Counted from the first letter of the stretch, positions 53,903-63,042 are shown. The stretch: 64,000 nucleotides of DNA from Alphaproteobacteria bacterium (GCA_016778985.1 JADHOM010000003.1:48768-112767), one strand, 5' to 3'. Translations and numbers: made by a program. The notes: generated by a model not told the origin, from the letters alone.

Positions 53903-53930
53903 TTCGGTTAAGGCCCTCATTCGGTTACGG

Positions 53931-55010
53931 TCAAGTTGTAATAGAACCGCCAATCCGGTTGACCAGAGCATCAACATCCATTCCAACCTGACCAATAATG
54001 ACAAGTCTGCCATGATCAGACGCATCTTGATCAGGCATCGCGGCACTATTTTGGCTATAATAATGCTCAACACGGCTGCCCACCGCCTGCACAACTAATG
54101 GCGCGCGCTTGCCATGTACCGATAAAAATCCTTTGGCACGAAGCATGCCGCCCTGTTCCGCTAGCTCACTGATCGCATCAACAATTTGTGCAGGTTCGGT
54201 AAGGGCTGGAACCGATAACACAACCGTTTGAAATGCATCATGCCCATGATCATGGTGGTGGTCATCATCATGGTGGTGATGGTGATCATGCAGCGAATGG
54301 GTGCTACGGGCAAAGGCCTCTGTTTCCAGACCTAACCCGAATAATGCGGCGATTGGTGCCGCCTCAGCGCTGGTTTCGACAATCGGCGTATGTTGCGTCA
54401 TCATCCGTGACAGCTTGGCTTTGACATTCTGCTTATCTGCATCTGACAAAAGGTCAGTTTTAGAAAGCACCAGAATATTAGCCGCCGATAACTGATCATG
54501 AAAAAGCTCATTAATTGGGGTTTCGTGATCAAGTTCAGGATCATTCTGGCGCTGCATTTCAACCGCAGCAAGGTCGCTAGCCACTTGATCCGTGGCAAGT
54601 GCCGCGCCATCAACAACCGTAATCACCCCATCAAGCATGGCCCGAGTACGAATATCTGGCCACTGAAACGCTTGTACCAATGGTTGCGGCAAGGCCAGTC
54701 CTGATGTTTCGATGATAATGCGGTCAGGTGGCGGTGATTGATTAAGCAACGCTTCCATACTGGGCAGAAAATCATCAGCCACCGTGCAACAGATACAGCC
54801 ATTGGCTAGCTCAATAATACTATCCGCATCACATGATGGCGCGCCACATTCTTTGGCCAGAGCAGCATCAACCCCGATATCCCCAAACTCGTTTATAATG
54901 AGAGCAAGACGATCACCATCTACCATCTGTAACAAGTTGCGAATCAAAGTTGTTTTTCCTGCCCCTAAGAAGCCTGTAATCACAGTAGCAGGGATACGAT
55001 GTAGTGACAT
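53931..55010 (-). CDS. cobW: CobW-type GTPase metallochaperone
   Basis: CobW is a COG0523 GTPase thought to deliver cobalt to the cobaltochelatase. The 359-residue protein has Walker A GFLGAGKT (13-20), switch region INEFGDIGVD (39-48), and the metal-binding GCICC (C72, C74, C75) in ANGCICCTVADDF. A His/Asp-rich linker lies around 243-260, followed by the CobW C-terminal domain. It is the first gene of the leftward cobW-cobN-cobO-cobQ operon, which supports cobalt rather than zinc as its metal. Confidence 0.94.
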   Translation of the reverse strand: MSLHRIPATVITGFLGAGKTTLIRNLLQMVDGDRLALIINEFGDIGVDAALAKECGAPSCDADSIIELANGCICCTVADDFLPSMEALLNQSPPPDRIIIETSGLALPQPLVQAFQWPDIRTRAMLDGVITVVDGAALATDQVASDLAAVEMQRQNDPELDHETPINELFHDQLSAANILVLSKTDLLSDADKQNVKAKLSRMMTQHTPIVETSAEAAPIAALFGLGLETEAFARSTHSLHDHHHHHDDDHHHDHGHDAFQTVVLSVPALTEPAQIVDAISELAEQGGMLRAKGFLSVHGKRAPLVVQAVGSRVEHYYSQNSAAMPDQDASDHGRLVIIGQVGMDVDALVNRIGGSITT

Positions 55011-55188
55011 GCTTTCACCTCATAAAGTCAAATAATTGCAAATTTCCATCATCATGGCTTGTGCAAAATATAGCAATCACTTTGAATACGACCGAAATTT
55101 TATTTGTCCAGCCAATTTTATGGAATAATTAAAGACAAACATTTATTTGATATTTTCAACATGTTTTTATTTATTAAAACTAATTATA
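55011..55188. other. AT-rich divergent region between cobW and livK
   Basis: The full divergent gap is 239 bases, strongly AT-rich, and holds the promoters for cobW (leftward) and livK (rightward). I see no riboswitch-like GC helices and no B12 box upstream of cobW. Confidence 0.5.
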
Positions 55189-55217
55189 TTGCCTAATCTG
55201 TTTTCACGTTTTATGAA
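55189..55217 (+). promoter_or_regulatory. Predicted promoter of the livKGFHM operon
   Basis: TTGCCT (55189-55194) and TATGAA (55212-55217) are spaced by 17 bases, in an AT-rich region about 32 bases before the livK start. Pattern match only. Confidence 0.45.
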
Positions 55218-55232
55218 TGTTACAAATTTACT

Positions 55233-55240
55233 AAAGGAGG
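55233..55240 (+). promoter_or_regulatory. Very strong ribosome-binding site of livK
   Basis: AAAGGAGG lies 9 bases before the ATG at 55250 and is the best Shine-Dalgarno match in the window. It fits a highly expressed periplasmic binding protein. Confidence 0.8.
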
Positions 55241-55249
55241 ATTACTCGG

Positions 55250-56431
55250 ATGAAAAAGGTTATTATTACTGCCGCACTCAGCATGGCTCTTGCTGTTCCG
55301 GCTTTCGCTGATGAAGTTAAGATTGGCGTTATTTTGGGCTATACTGGCCCTATTGAATCACTGACACCTGACATGGCTGCTGGCGCTGAACTGGCAATGA
55401 AAGAAGTCAATGATTCTGGCAATTTCATGAACAACATGACTGTCACGCCTGTGCGTGGCGATTCAACATGTATCGATGCACAAGCCGCTTCAGCCACCGC
55501 TGAACGTCTGATCACTGCCGAAGGTATTAGCGCCATTGTTGGGGCTGACTGTTCTGGTGTTACCACTGCTATTCTGCAAAATGTTGCTATGGCAAATGGT
55601 ATTGTCATGATTTCGCCTTCTGCGACTTCACCTGCGCTGACAACTGTTGAAGATAATGGCCTATTTTTCCGGACAGCACCATCTGATGCGCGTCAGGGTA
55701 AAATTGTTGCTGATATCCTTATGGAGCGTGGCTTCAAAACAGCTGCTATGACCTATACAAACAATGACTATGGTAAAGGTCTGGCTGATAGTATCGAAGC
55801 TAACTTCACGTCGCAAGGCGGCACTATCACAATCAATGCCCCCCACGAAGATGGCAAAGCTGACTACAACGCAGAAGTCGCATCACTGGCGCAGGCTGGT
55901 GGCGATATTCTGATCGTTGCTGGTTATCTTGACCAAGGCGGTAAGGGCATCATTCAAGCATCACTAGATAATGGTGCATTTGACATGTTCTATATGCCAG
56001 ATGGCATGATTGGTGACAGCCTGCCAGCCGCTATTGGCCCAGACCTCAATGGGTCTATTGGTGACGTTCCGGGCACAGACAGCCCAGGCGCCGCAACATT
56101 TGAAACGATGGCAACAGAAGCTGGCTTCAAAGCTGGCCCATTTGCTCCAGAATCATATGACGCCGCCGCGCTGATCATGATGGCTATGCACAAAGCAGGT
56201 TCAACCGACAGCCAGACATTTAAGGCACATATCGAAGACATTGCTAACGCACCGGGTGAAAAAATCTATCCAGGTGAACTTGGCAAAGCCCTCGACATGA
56301 TCGCTGCTGGTAAAGAAATCGACTATGTTGGTGCTTCTGCTGTTGAGCTTGTTAATGGCGGTGAGTCTGCTGGTAACTATCGCGAGATCGAAGTTCAAAA
56401 CGGCAAAAACGTAACGGTAAAGTTCCGTTAA
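55250..56431 (+). CDS. Branched-chain amino acid-type ABC transporter substrate-binding protein (LivK family)
   Basis: This 393-residue protein has a clear Sec signal peptide (KK n-region, hydrophobic core, AFA cleavage after residue 20). The mature part begins with EVKIGVILGYTGPIE, typical of Leu/Ile/Val-binding proteins, and contains IVGADCSGVTTAI and MTYTNNDYGKGLADS. It binds its ligand in the periplasm and docks on LivHM. The ligand could be a branched-chain or other amino acid, amide or small carboxylate. Codon use and RBS suggest high expression. A hairpin separates it from livG. Confidence 0.92.
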   Translation: MKKVIITAALSMALAVPAFADEVKIGVILGYTGPIESLTPDMAAGAELAMKEVNDSGNFMNNMTVTPVRGDSTCIDAQAASATAERLITAEGISAIVGADCSGVTTAILQNVAMANGIVMISPSATSPALTTVEDNGLFFRTAPSDARQGKIVADILMERGFKTAAMTYTNNDYGKGLADSIEANFTSQGGTITINAPHEDGKADYNAEVASLAQAGGDILIVAGYLDQGGKGIIQASLDNGAFDMFYMPDGMIGDSLPAAIGPDLNGSIGDVPGTDSPGAATFETMATEAGFKAGPFAPESYDAAALIMMAMHKAGSTDSQTFKAHIEDIANAPGEKIYPGELGKALDMIAAGKEIDYVGASAVELVNGGESAGNYREIEVQNGKNVTVKFR

Positions 56432-56446
56432 TTTTAATCATATGTC

Positions 56447-56486
56447 AGGACGGTTACGCAGTATGGTGGCCGTCCTAACATTTTTT
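56447..56486 (+). terminator. Hairpin between livK and livG (attenuator/partial terminator)
   Basis: AGGACGG (56447-56453) pairs with CCGTCCT (56470-56476) around a 16-base loop, followed by a run of six Ts at 56481-56486. This would reduce read-through, so the binding protein is made in excess over the membrane components. Confidence 0.65.
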
Positions 56487-56502
56487 ATGATTTTTTTTCC
56501 GC

Positions 56503-57288
56503 ATGATTACAGTTAAAAATCTGATCAAAACCTTCGGCGGCATCAAGGCTGTTAATGGCGCATCCCTGACCATAGAAGAAGGCTCGATCACAGGTCTAAT
56601 CGGCCCTAATGGGGCTGGCAAAACAACCTTATTCAATGTTATTGCTGGCGTTTATGCCCCCGATAGCGGTCAGGTTATGCTTGGCGATAAGGATATTACT
56701 GGTCTGCCTCCGCATGAGCTGTTTCATCGTGGTGTGCTGCGGACATTTCAAATTGCCCATGAGTTTGGCTCATTAACTGTCCATGATAATCTGATGATGG
56801 TTCCCGCCCAGCAAGCCGGAGAGCAGTTGCTTAATGTCTGGTTCCGCCCCAAAAAAATTCGTGAAGATGAAATTAATATTGCCCGAAAGGCTGATGAAGT
56901 GATCGACTTTCTTCAGCTTAGTGGCGTCCGTAATGAATATGCTGGCAATCTTTCTGGCGGCCAGAAAAAACTGCTTGAGCTTGGCCGTACCATGATGGTT
57001 GATGCGCGCATTGTTTTTCTCGATGAGGTTGGCGCCGGAGTAAACCGGACATTATTGAAAACGATAGGGGATGCTATCCTGCGCTTAAATAAGGAGCGCG
57101 GATATACATTCTGTATGATTGAACATGATATGGATTTTATTGGTCGGCTTTGTGATCCGGTGATTGTTATGGCTGAGGGTGACGTTCTGGCAAGCGGCAC
57201 GGTAGAGCAGATTAAAACAAATCCGCAAGTCATAGAAGCCTATCTAGGGACTGGCGTTAAATCCAAAAAGGAGCGTGCGGCGACATGA
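56503..57288 (+). CDS. Branched-chain amino acid-type ABC transporter ATPase (LivG family)
   Basis: The 261-residue cytosolic ATPase has Walker A GPNGAGKT (34-41), a Q-loop followed by the LivG-specific insert around ~95-135, signature LSGGQKKLLELG and Walker B IVFLDEVGAG. The usual Walker B Pro (DEP) is replaced by Val here (LDEVGAGV). It overlaps livF by 4 bases in a livG-livF-livH-livM string. Confidence 0.92.
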   Translation: MITVKNLIKTFGGIKAVNGASLTIEEGSITGLIGPNGAGKTTLFNVIAGVYAPDSGQVMLGDKDITGLPPHELFHRGVLRTFQIAHEFGSLTVHDNLMMVPAQQAGEQLLNVWFRPKKIREDEINIARKADEVIDFLQLSGVRNEYAGNLSGGQKKLLELGRTMMVDARIVFLDEVGAGVNRTLLKTIGDAILRLNKERGYTFCMIEHDMDFIGRLCDPVIVMAEGDVLASGTVEQIKTNPQVIEAYLGTGVKSKKERAAT

Positions 57289-57989
57289 GCTTCTTGATCG
57301 GCAAAGATATGATCGGCGGATATGGTGGCGCTATGATCCTTAATGGCTGTACCATAGGCGTTGAGCAAGGCGAGATTGCGGTGATTGTTGGCCCTAATGG
57401 GGCTGGCAAGTCGACCGCCATGAAAGCTATTTTTGGGATGCTATCGCTCAATCAAGGTAGCGTCACTATGGATGGGGTCGATATCACCGCGTTGAAACCC
57501 CAAGACCGCGTCATGCTAGGCATGGGATTTGTTCCGCAAACCGCTAATATTTTTACTGAGATGACGGTTGAAGAAAACCTCGAGATGGGGGCGTTCATTC
57601 GCCAAGATGATTTCTCCGACACGATGGAACAAGTCTATTCGCTGTTCCCCATCCTCAAAGAAAAACGCCGCCAGCCAGCAGGGGAGTTATCAGGCGGTCA
57701 ACGGCAGCAAGTGGCGGTAAGCCGAGCGCTCATGACACAGCCTAAAATATTGATGCTAGATGAGCCAACCGCTGGTGTATCACCGATTGTCATGGATGAG
57801 CTGTTTGATCGTATTATCGATATTGCCAAGACTGGTATTGCTATCCTGATGGTCGAACAAAATGCCCGACAAGCCCTAGAAATTGCCGATAAGGGATATG
57901 TTCTGGTGCAAGGCGAGAATCGATATACTGATACAGGCGCGGCATTATTAGCCAATCCTGATGTTCGGCAAGCCTTTCTGGGAGGCTGA
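57285..57989 (+). CDS. Branched-chain amino acid-type ABC transporter ATPase (LivF family)
   Basis: The second ATPase of the importer, 234 residues, usual length. Walker A is GPNGAGKST near residue 38, the signature LSGGQRQQVAVSRAL near 142, and Walker B ILMLDEPTAGVSP near 162. It would heterodimerise with LivG beneath the LivHM permease. Its stop overlaps the livH start by 1 base. Confidence 0.93.
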   Translation: MSFLIGKDMIGGYGGAMILNGCTIGVEQGEIAVIVGPNGAGKSTAMKAIFGMLSLNQGSVTMDGVDITALKPQDRVMLGMGFVPQTANIFTEMTVEENLEMGAFIRQDDFSDTMEQVYSLFPILKEKRRQPAGELSGGQRQQVAVSRALMTQPKILMLDEPTAGVSPIVMDELFDRIIDIAKTGIAILMVEQNARQALEIADKGYVLVQGENRYTDTGAALLANPDVRQAFLGG

Positions 57990-59008
57990 TGATAATGACC
58001 GATATTTTGAATGCTATTGTCCTGATCACCAATTTTGTTCTTGTCCCCGGCTTGACCTATGGCAGCCAGCTTGCTCTTGGTGCGCTTGGCATTACCATGA
58101 TTTATTCGATCTTGCGGTTTTCAAACTTTGCCCATGGCGAAATGATGTCATTCGGTGCCATGATCACTATTCTGGTGACATGGTGGATGCAAGCGCAGGG
58201 GATTTCCTTTGGGGTTCTGCCAACAGCTTTGCTAGCCTTGCCTATTGGCATTGCGGCAACCATTATTCTGGTGCTGACCGCCGATCGTGTAGTCTTTAAA
58301 TATTACCGAACGATCAAGGCACCACCAGTTACGCTGCTGATTGTATCAATGGGATTAATGTTCTTCCTTGGTGGTGTTATCCGTTTCATTATTGGCCCTA
58401 ATGATCAGCGGTTTTTGGATGGTGAACGGTTCATCATGAAAGCCCGAAGTTTTAAGCAAATGACTGGATTGAACGAAGGACTGGCGATTAAAACAACACA
58501 AGGGATTACCGTTTTTCTGGCTTTAATCATGGTGGCATTTGTGTTCTGGTTTCTGACCTATACACGAACTGGCAAATCCATGCGCGCCTATTCAAATAAT
58601 GAGGACTTAGCGTTACTTTCAGGGATTAATCCAGAACGGGTTGTCTTGGTGACATGGGTGATTACCGCCGTCTTGATCACACTTGCTGGAACGCTTTATG
58701 GTTTGGATAAAAGCTATAAGCCGTTTACCTATTTATCTCTGCTATTACCGATTTTTGCCTCAGCTATTGTTGGCGGTATCGGCAGCCCGGTTGGAGCTAT
58801 TCTGGGCGGCTTTGTCATTGCCTTTTCTGAATTATTCGTGACCTTTGCCTACAAGCGTGTGTTGGGGTATCTGTTACCTGACTCCCTTGAACCTGAAGGG
58901 CTGATGCAGTTGCTCAGTACGGATTACAAAATCGCCCTGTCCTTTGTCATATTAGTGCTGGTGCTGATTATCAGGCCAACAGGCATCGCTGGAGGAAAAA
59001 CGCTATGA
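57989..59008 (+). CDS. Branched-chain amino acid-type ABC transporter permease (LivH family)
   Basis: This inner-membrane permease of 339 residues has about eight hydrophobic helices. LRFSNFAHGEMMSFGAM near residue 43 and the C-terminal SAIVGGIGSPVGAILGGFVI are LivH hallmarks. GGGAGG before the start favours either this ATG or the one two codons later (57995), which has better spacing. It overlaps livM by 4 bases. Confidence 0.92.
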   Translation: MIMTDILNAIVLITNFVLVPGLTYGSQLALGALGITMIYSILRFSNFAHGEMMSFGAMITILVTWWMQAQGISFGVLPTALLALPIGIAATIILVLTADRVVFKYYRTIKAPPVTLLIVSMGLMFFLGGVIRFIIGPNDQRFLDGERFIMKARSFKQMTGLNEGLAIKTTQGITVFLALIMVAFVFWFLTYTRTGKSMRAYSNNEDLALLSGINPERVVLVTWVITAVLITLAGTLYGLDKSYKPFTYLSLLLPIFASAIVGGIGSPVGAILGGFVIAFSELFVTFAYKRVLGYLLPDSLEPEGLMQLLSTDYKIALSFVILVLVLIIRPTGIAGGKTL

Positions 59009-60327
59009 CCAGCCCCATGCGTATCATTACTGTCTTTTTTGGGATGGCGATCTTACTGGCTTTTGTTGGCATTAACCAAAGCTGGAATGTTGCCTTTAGT
59101 ATTCTCAACCTGTGCGTGATTTCTGCCATTATGGCGCTTGGCGTTAATATCCAGTGGGGATATGCGGGGCTAGTCAATTTTGGCGTTATGGGTTTTGTTG
59201 CGGTTGGCGGGCTCGCCGGTGTGATTGTATCAATGCCACCAGTGGAAGCCGCATGGGCGGCCGGCGGAACACAGTTAATGGGCGGCTTTGCTATCATGGG
59301 TTTGGTGATTGCTGCCGCCACGATTTTCTGGAAAAAAACACAACATTGGAAAGACCGACCCCGCAAGCGCTATCTGATCATGGCGCTAATTATCATTTTA
59401 GGTTATGCCTTCTATCGCTATATCGCTGATCCGGCGATTGATGCGATTGAGGCCGTTGAGCCTGCCAAAACGGGATATTTAGGCGGATTAGGGCTCCATA
59501 TCTTATTCTCATGGATTGTTGGCGCGATAGCCGCCGGACTAATTGCCATGCTCATTGGACGCATCGCGCTTGGTCTTAGATCAGATTATCTGGCGATTGC
59601 GACGCTCGGCATTTCTGAGATTATCATCTATGTCATCAAGAACGAGGATTGGATGGCGCGCGGCGTTAAGAATGTTAATGGCTTACCACGACCTGTCCCA
59701 TATGAGCTTGATCTACAAGAAGAGCAATGGGTTAATTCACTTGCCGAAAGTATGAGTTTTTCGGTCATTAACGCCTCATCATTAATTGTTAAACTGGCGT
59801 ATTTATCGCTGTTTGTGGCGGTTCTGATTATCTTATTCATTATGGCAGAGAAAGCCTTGAAGTCACCTTGGGGGCGCATGATGCGCGCTATTAGAGATAA
59901 TGAAGTGGCGGCGGCGGCAATGGGTAAAGATGTTAAAAATCGGCATTTGCAGATTTTCATTATTGGTTCGGCTATTCTTGGTCTGGCAGGGGCAATGCTA
60001 ACAACGCTTGATGGTCAGTTTACTCCTGCCTCATATCAACCCTTGCGCTACACATTCTTAATCTGGGTGATGGTGATTGTTGGCGGGTCGGGCAATAATT
60101 ATGGCTCTATAATTGGTGGTTTTATTATCTGGTTCTTCTGGATTGAGGCTGAGCCATTAGGCTTATGGTTAATTGAGCTTCTGACATCTGGCATGAGCGC
60201 TGATTCGGCACTGAAAGCGCATTTACTAGAAAGCGCCGCCCATACGCGACTTATGACGATGGGTTTGATTATGATGCTGGTCTTACGGTTTGCCCCAAAA
60301 GGCCTTATTCCAGAGGCAAAACGCTAG
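59005..60327 (+). CDS. Branched-chain amino acid-type ABC transporter permease (LivM family)
   Basis: The second permease is 440 residues, longer than many LivM proteins because of an extra soluble/hydrophobic insert around ~95-160 (KTQHWKDRPRKRY region). The core has NIQWGYAGLVNFGVMGF and later AIRDNEVAAAAMGKDVKNRHLQIF-type EAA loop sequence, with VIVGGSGNNYGSIIGG near the end. The 3' end overlaps the convergent DMT permease by 23 bases. Confidence 0.91.
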   Translation: MTSPMRIITVFFGMAILLAFVGINQSWNVAFSILNLCVISAIMALGVNIQWGYAGLVNFGVMGFVAVGGLAGVIVSMPPVEAAWAAGGTQLMGGFAIMGLVIAAATIFWKKTQHWKDRPRKRYLIMALIIILGYAFYRYIADPAIDAIEAVEPAKTGYLGGLGLHILFSWIVGAIAAGLIAMLIGRIALGLRSDYLAIATLGISEIIIYVIKNEDWMARGVKNVNGLPRPVPYELDLQEEQWVNSLAESMSFSVINASSLIVKLAYLSLFVAVLIILFIMAEKALKSPWGRMMRAIRDNEVAAAAMGKDVKNRHLQIFIIGSAILGLAGAMLTTLDGQFTPASYQPLRYTFLIWVMVIVGGSGNNYGSIIGGFIIWFFWIEAEPLGLWLIELLTSGMSADSALKAHLLESAAHTRLMTMGLIMMLVLRFAPKGLIPEAKR

Positions 60328-61237
60328 GAGTTCGGTCTATTTGTTTGACATGCTCACGCCAAAGGATAATCAATCCAGCGGCGATAATAAGCCCGCCGCC
60401 TAACCATGCGCGCGGTTCAGGTATTTCATGCCAGAATATCGCCCCCCATATTGTCGCCCACAGAATGACCATATATTGCGTCGGCGCAATAACCGATAAC
60501 TCCCCCAAGCGAATAGCCATAACATAGGCAATGAAAGAACACGCCACCAGCATCGCCGCAATCATAAAAACAGAATAGAGCGTCAAGGGGATAGCGACCC
60601 AGCCACCCCAGCCCGATGCCCAGCCCAATGGTATAGATAAAAACCCCCCAATACTGGTAACAATCGCAGTGGTCAGAATAATCGACACTGAAGATATATC
60701 ATGATTGATCTGACGGGTTGCCAGATCACGCACGACTAGCCCAACTGCCGTAATCAAGGGATAAATCATGGCAAGATTAAACGCCTCACTTGATGGCGCT
60801 GCTATGATCATAACGCCTAAAAACCCCATCGCTACCGCCACTAGGCGGAAGCCGCCAACCTTTTCCCCAAAGAGAGGTATCGATACTAAAGTCAGTAATA
60901 CAGGGAAGATGAAAACAATGGTTGTCGAGACAGCAATCGGAATAAGCTGAATACTAATGAAAAAGCAATAGGTAGAGACCAGCTCCGAGCAACCCCTGAT
61001 CATAGCCCAGCGATTGGTGATATGCGCCAGATGCAAAGGATCACGCATGACCCGCATCATCAGCAGTAAAATAGTGATCAGCATGACACCGCGAATAGCA
61101 ATAAGCTGACCAACTGGTACCGTCGTGCCGATATAACGCACGGTCACATCACCAACGCTCAGCAAAAACATGGACAGCGCCATAATCGCCAAGGCCAGAC
61201 CATTTTTCGATGAGGGGTGCGCCATAGCTGATGACAT
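60305..61237 (-). CDS. DMT superfamily permease (EamA domain)
   Basis: This 310-residue membrane protein has about ten hydrophobic helices in two EamA repeats (residues ~10-145 and ~160-295). VRDLATRQI near the middle and PTQYMVILWATIWGAIFWHE in the second repeat are typical of RhaT/YdcZ-like DMT exporters. The substrate is unknown. It follows the acyl-CoA dehydrogenase gene by 20 bases on the same strand, so it may be co-transcribed with it. It overlaps livM tail-to-tail. Confidence 0.85.
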   Translation of the reverse strand: MSSAMAHPSSKNGLALAIMALSMFLLSVGDVTVRYIGTTVPVGQLIAIRGVMLITILLLMMRVMRDPLHLAHITNRWAMIRGCSELVSTYCFFISIQLIPIAVSTTIVFIFPVLLTLVSIPLFGEKVGGFRLVAVAMGFLGVMIIAAPSSEAFNLAMIYPLITAVGLVVRDLATRQINHDISSVSIILTTAIVTSIGGFLSIPLGWASGWGGWVAIPLTLYSVFMIAAMLVACSFIAYVMAIRLGELSVIAPTQYMVILWATIWGAIFWHEIPEPRAWLGGGLIIAAGLIILWREHVKQIDRTPSVLPLE

Positions 61238-61257
61238 TACTGGTATTGATGTTGTGG

Positions 61258-63033
61258 CTACTGCACTGCCAACATATCAGTGGCAATCGCCAGCACTGCT
61301 TCATCACCCTTCATAATGGTTTCAGCCAAAGCATCGACTTGTGGCATCCGCTGAGTAATAAAGACATCAGCGAGAGTCCATCGGGTAGATAGGAAACTGA
61401 CATCAGCGCCTTCGGTTAGAGACTGCTTCCTTGCTATCGCCGCGCCTCTCACCATCTGCCAGCCACCGGTCAGCATCCCCATCATCATAACAAAATGATG
61501 ACCACTAGCCGCCGCTTTTCGAGGGGAATTAGCGGCAGCAAGCAAATGCTGAATAGCATGACGGGCGTTATCGGTCGCATGGATAACTCGTGCCGCCATT
61601 GTCGCGATCTGAACATCATGTTCAGGCGTAATGGCATTCATATCAGCCGTAATATCATCAAGCAGCGCCATGACACTAGCACCACCATCACGCAAGGTTT
61701 TGCGGAACACAAGGTCATTAGCCTGGATCGCTGTTGTACCCTCATAGATCGGCAGAATACGGGCGTCTCTGTAATGTTGGGCAGCACCAGTTTCTTCGAT
61801 AAAGCCCATGCCGCCATGCACTTGTATCGCTTGTGATGTGATCTCAAGCGACAGCTCTGTCAGCCAGCCTTTGATAATCGGAACAAGCAACCCTAGCCGA
61901 TCTTGATGAGCTTGTCCGCCATCATGGGTCGCTAAATCCATCGCCGCCGCACCAATACCAAGCAAGCTGCGCATCGCCATTATGTCTGACCGCATACTTG
62001 CCATCAGCCGCAAGACATCAGGATGACCAATAATTGCATCGCCTTCCGTGCCGCCAAGGGGGGTGCCCTGCTTTCTGTCCATAGCATAGGATACCGCCTG
62101 TTGATAGGCACGTTCACTAATCGCCAGCCCCTGTAAGCCAACCATAAATCGGGCATGATTCATCATGGCAAACATAATCTCTAGCCCTTTATTAAGCTCC
62201 CCCACAAGATAGCCAACAGCACCACCATTATCACCATATTGCAAAACAGCCGTAGGCGAGCCTTTGATACCCAGTTTCTTTTCAATCGAAACACATTTCA
62301 CATCATTGCGGCCGCCAAGGCTGCCATCTGGATTAATCAGAAACTTCGGCACCAGAAACACCGATATCCCTTTATGTCCTGCAGGTGCATCAGGGGTTCG
62401 CGCCAGCAATAGGTGAACAATATTTTCTGCCATATCATGTTCACCATAGGTGATATATATCTTCTGGCCGCTAATCCGGTAATGATCACCTTCGGGGATA
62501 GCCATACTGCGAATAGCTGCTAGGTCTGTGCCAGCCTGAGGTTCTGTCAGATTCATCGTACCAGTCCAGCGACCTTCGACCATTGGCTGAATAAATTGCG
62601 CCTTATGGTCAGGTGACGCATATTTTTCAAGCGCATAAATCTGGCCTTGGGTTAGCAAATGACATAGCGCGAAAGACATATTGGCGGCTTGCCACATTTC
62701 ATTAACAAAAGCTGACACCGCCATTGGCATTGCCTGGCCGCCATATTCTTCGCTGGCATCCATTGCTGTCCAGCCAGCCTCACCCATCGCCGCATAAGCC
62801 GCTTTGAACCCTGGCGGGGTTGCAACACTTCCATCATCTAAGCGTGTAGAACCTTTGTCTCCACCGGCATTAGTTGGTGCAATAATATCTGCTGCAAACT
62901 TCGCCGCTTCGTCAAAAATAGCATCTGACAGATCATCACTTAACGCCTCATGATCCATCTTTTCAGCTAAAGTCGCACGATCAATTAAATGACGAAACAC
63001 AAATTGGATATCTTTAAGCGGTGCGTGATACAT
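61258..63033 (-). CDS. Acyl-CoA dehydrogenase (long ~590-residue type)
   Basis: This flavoenzyme oxidises acyl-CoA to trans-2-enoyl-CoA in beta-oxidation. At 591 residues it belongs to the longer bacterial class with extra N- and C-terminal domains. MNLTEPQAGTDLAAI near residue 155 is in the FAD/substrate region, QVHGGMGFIEE near 405 is the standard C-terminal dehydrogenase motif, and DARILPIYEGTTAIQAND holds the catalytic glutamate (YEGT). It lies 9 bases downstream of the fadJ-like gene, forming a fatty acid degradation operon. Chain-length preference is unknown. Confidence 0.92.
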   Translation of the reverse strand: MYHAPLKDIQFVFRHLIDRATLAEKMDHEALSDDLSDAIFDEAAKFAADIIAPTNAGGDKGSTRLDDGSVATPPGFKAAYAAMGEAGWTAMDASEEYGGQAMPMAVSAFVNEMWQAANMSFALCHLLTQGQIYALEKYASPDHKAQFIQPMVEGRWTGTMNLTEPQAGTDLAAIRSMAIPEGDHYRISGQKIYITYGEHDMAENIVHLLLARTPDAPAGHKGISVFLVPKFLINPDGSLGGRNDVKCVSIEKKLGIKGSPTAVLQYGDNGGAVGYLVGELNKGLEIMFAMMNHARFMVGLQGLAISERAYQQAVSYAMDRKQGTPLGGTEGDAIIGHPDVLRLMASMRSDIMAMRSLLGIGAAAMDLATHDGGQAHQDRLGLLVPIIKGWLTELSLEITSQAIQVHGGMGFIEETGAAQHYRDARILPIYEGTTAIQANDLVFRKTLRDGGASVMALLDDITADMNAITPEHDVQIATMAARVIHATDNARHAIQHLLAAANSPRKAAASGHHFVMMMGMLTGGWQMVRGAAIARKQSLTEGADVSFLSTRWTLADVFITQRMPQVDALAETIMKGDEAVLAIATDMLAVQ

Positions 63034-63042
63034 AACATTTTC

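Noticed and set aside
53550..54098. A 182-residue plus-strand reading frame across the cobN/cobW junction
   Set aside because: It covers the ends of two well-supported genes on the other strand and has no recognisable domain.
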